Source of the DNA: Annulohypoxylon bovei var. microspora
Taxonomy: Eukaryota > Ascomycota > Sordariomycetes > Xylariales > Hypoxylaceae
Direction of reading: 5' to 3'
NCBI GenBank assembly: GCA_022836615.1
Contig: MU405212.1
Span: forward strand, 496,001 to 560,000
Length of the DNA stretch: 64,000 nt
The notes beneath the pieces are model-generated. The model saw only the letters and a program-made list of their open reading frames with translations, ran no database searches and was not told where the DNA came from. This document shows positions 57,010 through 64,000 of this stretch, piece by piece (position 1 is the first letter of the stretch; every line of letters begins with the position of its first letter). The translations under genes and the position numbers were made by a program.

Positions 57010-58097
57010 ATGTCGGCGAATTGTACAAACGCGCCAGATGCCGTCCCCAGCGATGCTGGCGTTGCTGGCGTCGGTGTAAGTCCACACCCACTCATTCCTA
57101 CCGTGTATTCGACCTCGTAAAACAGCCACTAACGCGCGATTCTCCCCGGCAACAGGTCCTCCTATCCTTCATAATCACCGCCGGGATATCCCTCGTCATC
57201 AGCGCCTCCCTGATCTTCCAAGAAGCGCGGGGCAGGTCGTCCTCCGAATCCGTGCTGCGCCGCAAGCTCCTGAACTCGTACTCGGACCAGCAGATCCTGA
57301 CGGGCATCGGCATCCAGAGCATCGGGCTGGCCAAGGTGTCGTCGATAGTGCCGTACCACTTCTTCCTGATCTGGATGCTGTCGCTGCTCTCGATGGCCGT
57401 GCACAACGCCACGCTCCTCGCCCTCGCCCGCGACTTCCGCCGCGACTGGGTCCTGCGCTGGATGCGCCAGCTGCTCATGCTCGCCAACCTCGTGCTGTCG
57501 TGCGTGTACGGCGTGTACATCCTGCGCGCCGTCGAGCGCGGCGTCAACGACCGCACCTTCGCCGTCGCCTGCGTGTGGGACGCGCGCACCCCGAGCTTCG
57601 CGCCCTCGGACAACTACGCGCTCTCGTTCGCCGGCACCATCGTAGTGATCGCCGCCAACGTCGTCACCTTCGCGCTCGCGACGTGGTACTTGCACAGCCG
57701 CGCGCAGCGCTTCTACGTCGTCTTCCAGGTCGTCGGCACGCTGCTGATGTGCGGCTCCGCCGTCGGCGCCACCGTGCGCGTGGCGTACCTCGCGGCGGCC
57801 TTCGGGCGCGGGCCCCCCATCGCGCTAAGCGACAACGGGGAATCGCTGTGGAGCTTCGGCCAGCTGCTGTCCGTCGGCATGCTGCTGCTGCCGCTGGTCT
57901 CCGTCGTCGAGATCGTGCGCGGCGAGATCAGGTGCGCGCCGCCGGTCGCGCAGGACTACGACGACGATAAGGGGGTGCTGTTGGGGGAGGGCGAGCAGCA
58001 GGAGCTGAGGGCCAGGCCCGGCCCCGGGGTTAGCAGGGCGGCCGACTTTCAGCCGAACCCGTTCTGGGGCTCGCAGACGAATCTGTTTCGGAAGTGA
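57010..58097 (+). CDS. Polytopic integral membrane protein, unknown function
   Basis: Two exons (57010-57075 and 57156-58097) join in phase to 335 residues. After a short lumenal or external start (MSANCTNAPDAVPSD) there are about six to seven hydrophobic segments. They include FIITAGISLVISASLIF, FLIWMLSLLSMAVHNATLLAL, LMLANLVLSCVYGVYIL, GTIVVIAANVVTFALATWY, VFQVVGTLLMCGSAVGA and FGQLLSVGMLLLPLVSVV. The conserved-looking GIGIQSIGLAKVSSIVPYHFF and RDFRRDWVLRWMRQ are typical of a Pezizomycotina family of small membrane proteins with no assigned role. The cytoplasmic tail is acidic and ends PNPFWGSQTNLFRK. Codons are strongly GC-ending and the antisense strand is therefore open for long stretches. 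Confidence 0.8.
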
Positions 58098-58673
58098 GGG
58101 CGGCGGTGGGCGAGCACCTCGTACGATGGGTGGGTCGGCTGAAGAGTACGTGATTTGATGTTTATACGAGCGAGTTTAGATACCCCTTTTTCAAACCGAA
58201 TATGATTGAATTTTTTTTATAATACTTATATTTATTAGATATGAGCTGAGTTAAATGATGTATGTACTATAATTATTTCGTCTATCCTCTTTGAGATTCA
58301 TGTTTTGAATCTTGGTGTCGTTATATAAACCCATCAACGACAAACCTAACAGTTCAAGATTCTAGGAGCACCTTTAAAATCTCGACCAAGTACCTATCTC
58401 GTATGTCGTAAATCTTTCCAATGAGAAGATGTGGAGACGACTTCAAGTTTAGGTCGAACGGAAAATGGTCACAAGCATTGTTTGAATTTATAATTCAAAG
58501 TCACTTATTAAACCCGATTATGACCGTGCAGCAGGAAAAGTAGCATTTTCCTAATGCGGCATATACTTGGTGACCCAGAGGGAGTAACACAGACTTGAGT
58601 CTATAAATGACCGATAGGCCGGCCACATGGAGGAAACAGCAGAGATCTATCATCATACCAATCTTAACCAAAA
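58098..58673. other. intergenic region between tandem plus-strand genes
   Basis: About 0.58 kb, AT-rich at 58190-58260. It contains the promoter of the beta-lactamase-like gene. Nothing else is recognisable. Confidence 0.4.
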
Positions 58674-59962
58674 ATGTCAACCTTCGAAGACCAAGCAGCG
58701 AAAGCTGTAGAGAGTGGCGAGGTACCAGGCATCGTAGTGGTAGTTAAAGATAAAGATGGTGCGTATGCTCTATGCTGTATGGTGCCATTTTAGTTAATAC
58801 TAATCCTAAGTGAAGGGAAACTCAACTATTCGAAGACGTTCTCGCGCAATGGCGGCACACCTTATAAAGAAGATAGTGTGTTTGCCCTAGCATCGATGTC
58901 AAAACTGATTACCTCGATCGCCGCCGCACAACTCGTCGAGAGAGGACTCATCACCTTAGACGAGGACGTAACGCCCCTACTTCCCTCTCTCGCCAAGCTA
59001 GAGATCTTGACCGGTTTTTCGGACGACGGGACGCCTATCACGCACAAGCGTCAGAAACCCATCACGTTACGCCAGTTGCTTACGCACAGCGGCGGCACCG
59101 CCTACCAGGGGTTCGATCCATTGCTAGCCAAATACGTGGCCTGGAAGAAGCCGCGCCCGCATCCTGGGACGGTCGACGAGACATTTGACGTACCGCTCCT
59201 GCACGAGCCTGGCGAGGCTTACATCTATGGTAGCGGCATCGACCGTGCGGGTCAGGTGGTCGAGAAAATCACCGGCCAGAACCTCGAGGAGTATATGAAG
59301 AAGAATATCTGGCAGCCGCTTGGGATGGACAGTACGACGTTCTTCCCGCGCGAGCATCCCGACATCTATGCACGCCAGGTTCTTATGGGATTCCGCAACA
59401 GCGCTACAGGCGCTGCAGTCGAGACGGGCGAGGAGGCACGGTTTAGCGTGGGCCCCAAAGAGCCTTTTGGTGGGCAGGGCATCTACACCACTATGTCGGA
59501 TTACATGAAGGTGCTGCACTCCCTGCTCGTAGATGACGAGAAGTTGTTGAAGAAGGAGACCGCTGCCATGTTTTTCCAGCCACAGTTGTCGCCCGCGAGC
59601 AAGGCATCTCTGCTCAAGAAGATGAGGGGCCCTGACTGGACAATAGGCACATTCCCGGAGACCGACGAATATGACTGGGGCTTGGGTGGTATCCTGATCG
59701 ATGGTAACAAGCATGAGTTTCGTCGGAAGAATACAATGATCTGGAGCGGTGCTATAAATATGTTTTGGGTGCGTTCAGTCATATCCCCCATTATATTTTT
59801 ACCTACCGAGCGCAGGTGTTAACGTGATAGCAGTTCATCGATCGTGCCGCCGGTATTTGCGGCGCATTCGGCGTTCAGATCATGCCGTCAATGGATGCTA
59901 AGTCTAAGGCCCTGATCGCAGCTTTTGAGGAAGACATCTACCGGAAAGCAGGTAAATTTTAA
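58674..59962 (+). CDS. Beta-lactamase/transesterase family enzyme
   Basis: Three exons (58674-58758, 58816-59768 and 59834-59962) join in phase to 388 residues. The serine-hydrolase motif SMSK (S55, K58) lies in FALASMSKLITSIAAAQL. The second motif is the Tyr of GEAYIYGSGIDRAG at about 165. Other family segments are ITLRQLLTHSGG and IWQPLGMDSTTFF. This class includes penicillin-binding-protein-like esterases and the LovD-type acyltransferases that attach side chains to polyketides. No biosynthetic partner genes lie next to it except possibly the dioxygenase downstream, so a general esterase is as likely. Introns carry TACTAATCC as branch site and GTGCGT donors. There is no signal peptide, so it is probably cytosolic. 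Confidence 0.88.
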
Positions 59963-60902
59963 TGTCGAAAGGAATTGGGGTTTTCTGTTTTCTCTTCAGA
60001 AATGTTGTTGTAGAGTGAAAGTTTCAAGATGGAAGACTAACACATATGCCATTGTAAAGGAAATTCATCAATGGTAGCTATATATGCAATAAGTTATTAC
60101 ATAATATGCATGTGTTGAATGTATTCATTAAGTGTGTATTTATATTACCCTGTCTCCGATGTCGTTAAACTTCGTCGAGACCTTCTCTTGTTAATGCGTT
60201 TCTGTTATCAAGGCCCGCTATGGCGTGCTGTACAATTGTATACTTTCAAGACGACGCCTACGTGTAATCGAGCCACTGAGGCTTTTTTGGCGTCCAAGCA
60301 AACGTCGAGATGTTTCTGCTTATATTCGGATCGCCCCGACAGCCGTGTTTATCCCCCAACAATAAGCAGCAAACGTGACGTTGCCAAGGCCGACGACATG
60401 CGTGTAGATGCCACGCTTCGTAGACGTCGGAATACGTATACGAATATAGAAGCGGCGGCCAATCAGACTTGGCTATCAACCAGCGGCGCTACTCAAGTTT
60501 GAGTAGGTATTTATAAATGGCACACGATGGTGCAACCCTCCGACCAAAATTGCGTGCTAGGTATTGCGTGATTCAAGCCCCGCGATAGGTCCAGGCAGAG
60601 GGGGAGATAGGGAAAAAGGAAAATGCTACAGCGCCACGAGTACCTTAACCTAATCTCAAGCCTCCCTTACAGTCCAGTCCGGGAAAGGAGACAGAGGTGG
60701 TACCATTAGTCGGCTATCTTGCAGACATTAAACCCGGGGTAGTATAGAAGGGTGAGTATTTAAGCTGGCCGTTTATATCTATACCTTATCTTTTTATTAG
60801 TCCTTCTCTTGCGTTACCCTCCAACTTGGACTACCATCCTTTCCTTTCTCTCAGATATTGCCTAGTTAGGATAGGCTAAATAGATTAGAGGAAAACTCAA
60901 TC
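59963..60902. other. intergenic region between tandem plus-strand genes
   Basis: About 0.94 kb. A plus-strand frame at 60119-60502 has no recognisable product. T-rich and CT-rich tracts at 60780-60860, next to the start at 60903, mark the dioxygenase promoter and leader, with TATTTAAG near 60754 as a possible TATA-like site. Confidence 0.4.
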
Positions 60903-62190
60903 ATGGCTCCCGCTATTGATCTTGACACTCCTGTTGATGCGATTCAAGGCCTCAAAGCCCGCGCAAAACAAGTCGACCGTTCTATCTTCCCAGACGGCCT
61001 CAAAACAACAGGTTAGCCCAACAAAGACATGGACAATATATGTGTGATAAAGCACTCATCACTAGCTAGGTCAACATCCTCCGTTATATGACCAAGTATA
61101 CCCCTACAGCGCATTCCCTAAGCGCATTGAGGGGCCTACAGAATGGAAGGCGGAAGACTACGCCAACAACCCAGAGAGATGGGTCCATCAGTTCTCCGAA
61201 GAGGAAATAGCCGAAATTTCCAAGATGGCTGACAACTTCATCAAACTTGGGCCACCCCTAACTGGCATCAACAAAGATAACTTCCAACTTCCGGGTCTAG
61301 CGCCGTTGTTGTCCGCCGTGCGCCGGGAGCTGTTAAATGGAAAGGGGTTCATCTTATATAAAGGCTTCCCCGTCAATGAATGGGGCAACCATAAGTCCGC
61401 CGTCGCCTACATGGGCCTAGGAGCTTACCTCGGCTACCCAGTATCTCAAAACGGACACGGCCACATCTTAGGACACGTCCAGGACCTCGGCGAGGACAGC
61501 ACACAGATAGACAAAGTCCGGATATACAGGACGAACGCTCGTCAGTTCTTCCATGCAGACGATTCCGATATCGTGGGTCTACTGTGCATCGCGAAGGCCG
61601 AGTTTGGCGGCGAGTCAGACGTATCATCGATCCACAACGTCTGGAACATCCTCCAGGAAGAGCGTCCAGACGTCGCCGAGCTCCTTACCAAGCCTATCTG
61701 GTACTTCGACCGCAAAGGCGAGGTCTCCAAAGGCGAGGACCCGTACATCCGGGCGGCAGTATTCTACCTCGAGACGCCGGACCCGGCGAACCCGGAGCGG
61801 GAACAGCGGGTCTATTGCAAGTGGGATCCGTACTTCGTCCGCAGCCTGAGCCGGTTCTCGGACAAGGGCATCATCCCGCCGCTGTCGCCGGAGCAGGACG
61901 AGGCGGTCAAGCTGCTCGAGGCGACTTGCGAGAGGGTGAAGCTGCACATGATCCTGGATATCGGCGACATCCAGTTCGTCGCCAACACGCACACCCTCCA
62001 CGCGAGGACGGCGTACCGCGACTTCGGCCCCGACAGCGGCAGGCCGAGACGCCACTTGATGAGACTATGGCTGTCCCTGCCGCAGGACGAGGGCGGATGG
62101 AGGCTGCCGTTCTGGGACTCGGACGAGAAGAAGCGCGGAGGGATCCAGGTCGACGACACGCCCCCGGTCGCGAGGCTCGAGGGTGATTAG
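60903..62190 (+). CDS. TauD/TfdA-like Fe(II)/2-oxoglutarate dioxygenase
   Basis: Two exons (60903-61011 and 61070-62190) join as ACA G|GT in phase to 409 residues. The fold is that of the TauD/TfdA superfamily: an N-terminal region with FPKRIEGPTEWKAEDY, then LLNGKGFILYKGFPVNEW, and the iron site HADDSD with H198 and D200. The distal His lies in NTHTLHARTAYRD (H347), followed by the Arg-rich RPRRHLMRLWLSLP that binds 2-oxoglutarate. The substrate cannot be predicted. Fungal relatives act on taurine-like compounds, sulfonates or secondary-metabolite intermediates. There is no signal peptide. The gene sits downstream of the beta-lactamase-like gene on the same strand, but about 0.9 kb apart, so co-regulation is only a guess. 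Confidence 0.88.
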
Positions 62191-64000
62191 ATGCTAGTGT
62201 GCATACTAGACTTTTCATAGCAGCATCTATGTATGTACCACCTGAATGATTTACGAGATTACGAGATTGCTTCAAAGTTCAGGTCGCGTATTGACATATC
62301 CCTCTAAACGTGAGCTGGGAACTGCTTCTCCTGAACATCTCGGACTACGTAGCTAGTCGCAACCACGACAACGAGCTATCCTCGCTTAGCTGAAGCTGCG
62401 GGTACGGACCTAAATAAAGGGTCCCTCCCTAAGAATCGGGGATCTAAATTTGAATCAACTATGTACCTAGGTAGCTAGCTATTTACTGCTAACGGGAATG
62501 GCGTCAAATCTAGTGTCCCGTGGCCCCATGTGCTAACATTACTGCTTTTCAAGCTATCCCCTGTGCTACCGTTCTGGGTAGCTTACACACGTTTTAGCTA
62601 GCGGTGAGTACTGGTTAAGTAATCCAGGGGATAATTTGTTGAATAGTACCTACTAGACATGAACCCCTAAATTTGACGCCATTCTACTAACCTAGATATC
62701 ACCATCTCGCTATCATAGCATAATTCAACTAGACCCGCTCCGCCATTTGCCATCCTGATAATTCCGCGAATGTGGATCGCGTGGGTTCCCTACCCCAGAA
62801 AATAAAAGAGGTGCCCGACTCTTAATGCCGACGTAAACAATAATCGATTATATAAACCAGTTTTTTTTTTACACCCTTTGGTTAGGGGGAGTATATGGTT
62901 AGGTACGAATACACACCTAGGATTGCCAGCTGGAAAGCTAAAAAGCGCTACGCCACAAGGGTCAGAAGTGCTCAGACGTGCGGAACACAGCCGACTTGTT
63001 GCTCTGTTAGCGTGGAACTCTCTAGCCGCTTTCTTGTGAAATTATCGCGTTCAGCTCGCTGCGGATCCTATCTGCCTAGGTTCTTAGGCTGAGGTCGATA
63101 GGCGAGAATGGTGGTGATTTCTAGCTTCTCTATTGCTAGTAGAGATCGGTAAATTAGATAGGCGCAGTAGTTGATGGTATGGGTAAGGTATCTTTTTGTG
63201 GCAGTAGGATCAGCACCAATAACTCGGGTCTGGCTGTGGTTTAGGGATGTGCGTGATGAAGCTCGTTTACAGCACGTTGGCCCAATATTTCCCCTCTTCT
63301 ACCCAGGGGATAACCCTTGTCCAGATTACCAGTTCGCGCAAGGCCCACAGGGGATCCAGGTATGTGAAGGCATGTCATGCATAAGAGCTATTTCACGTGA
63401 AGCATTTCATATGCGTGGGAGCGATAAACGAGCTGACAAGTTGAGATGCAGGCGGTGCGGTATATGATATAACTCCTTTTTCATAAACCATATTTAGCTC
63501 GAGGACATCGCTCGAGTCGATAGGTATAGGAAAGAGAAATATATGATTTTCATGACGAAACTAAGTTGCAGATCCCGTAATAAGAGCAGTGGATTGCATG
63601 TTTCCGAGTCCGACGTTATTAATCTCCATGCCCCAGTTGTCCCGAACGATGAACGCTTTTTACAAGCCTGCTGAGCCTGCTAGTGCAACCACTAACCAAC
63701 TCCCCGAGTTTGCCCCTGGCTCGCAACTCGTGGAAATACATGCCTGATCCCGGATGGTTGTGTCTTCGAATCCAGTAGATTGGGTTTTCGAAGCTGCCAT
63801 GAGTGCCACATCTGCATGACTTGATTGGTATCGGGGCAGAGGTGGGCTTGCGCGTACCTTAGATTTGACCAGATCAGGAAAACGAGGCCTAAAAAGGTTT
63901 AGGAAACATGAATGCTAAGGGCTGAGTTCGGGAGCTTCTTCCCGTTGTTAATGGATCTCTGTAGTCTCTCGTCTTGACCGAGATGAAACGCGATATCTAT
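62191..64000. other. gene-free right end
   Basis: About 1.8 kb without a supportable gene. It contains a small inverted-repeat element (62494-62686) and a poly-T run near 62864. Frames at 62895-63092 and 63171-63467 have no motif and no codon bias. Confidence 0.4.
62494..62686. mobile_element. Small inverted-repeat element (possible MITE)
   Basis: GGAATGGCGTCAAATCTAG at the left (62495-62513) is mirrored at the right by CTAAATTTGACGCCATTC (62667-62684), an imperfect inverted pair of about 18 bases. CTAAC stands at both flanks (62489-62493 and 62687-62691), a possible 5-base target duplication. The 190-base interior codes for nothing. Only one copy is visible in the window. Confidence 0.45.

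Noticed and set aside
57162..57695. Long minus-strand frames opposite the 57-kb membrane protein
   Set aside because: Composition (Asp/Glu/Val/Arg) is the usual antisense shadow of a GC-ending gene.
63171..63467. 98-residue plus-strand frame with CxxC near its end
   Set aside because: No recognisable family, no coding bias and surrounded by gene-free DNA; a single CxxC is not enough.
63690..63790. TTCGAATCC word resembling a tRNA B box
   Set aside because: No A box at the right spacing and no foldable arms on either strand.
1..64000. CRISPR arrays, ribosomal RNA genes, bacterial-type operons
   Set aside because: No spaced direct repeats, no rRNA-like sequence, and intron-containing eukaryotic genes throughout.

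Overview
The window is nuclear DNA from a filamentous ascomycete, most likely a Sordariomycete. Genes on both strands are split by short introns of about 40-100 bases with GTAAGT-type donors and CTAAC/CTAAT-type branch sites. There are no operons, and the recognisable products are typical Pezizomycotina proteins. The species cannot be named from sequence alone. Twenty protein genes were modelled by joining exons by hand until reading phase and protein similarity agreed.

Layout. At 1-10 kb: the 3' end of a single-pass membrane protein, the HDEL receptor ERD2 (minus), a UBL-WLM metalloprotease (plus), a LicD-type protein (minus), a gene-free decayed stretch, and the DNA-repair nuclease MRE11 (minus). 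At 10-20 kb: a long intronless SOK1/Tcp11-type protein (minus), an ML/NPC2-like lipid-binding protein (plus), then about 4.3 kb without genes. That stretch ends in a 0.69-kb palindromic element carrying a tRNA-like, A-rich insert. At 20-39 kb: the inositol hexakisphosphate kinase KCS1 (plus), ALG2 of N-glycan assembly (plus), a SANT-domain SNT1-like corepressor of about 2030 residues (minus), an unrecognised basic protein (minus), and deoxyhypusine synthase (minus). At 39-47 kb: an AT-rich decayed block, the spliceosomal cyclophilin CWC27 (plus), and heat-shock factor HSF1 (plus) behind a 2.3-kb upstream region.

The accessory part is 48-56 kb. Two divergently transcribed, multidomain, lineage-specific genes share a promoter region of about 460 bases. 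The minus-strand gene joins a DUF7580-like region to a serine-hydrolase domain with a complete-looking GxSxGG site. The plus-strand gene joins an N-terminal module found in fungal NLR-like proteins, two C2H2 zinc-finger blocks and a fungal transcription-factor domain. This architecture recalls fungal allorecognition or NLR-associated genes and is the best candidate here for an undescribed system; its function is inference. At 57-62 kb lie a polytopic membrane protein, a beta-lactamase/transesterase-like enzyme and a TauD/TfdA-type dioxygenase. The last 1.8 kb hold only a small inverted-repeat element.

The housekeeping genes do not form one pathway. ERD2, ALG2 and the LicD-type protein act in the secretory pathway. 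MRE11, SNT1, HSF1 and CWC27 act in the nucleus. KCS1 and SOK1 belong to signalling.
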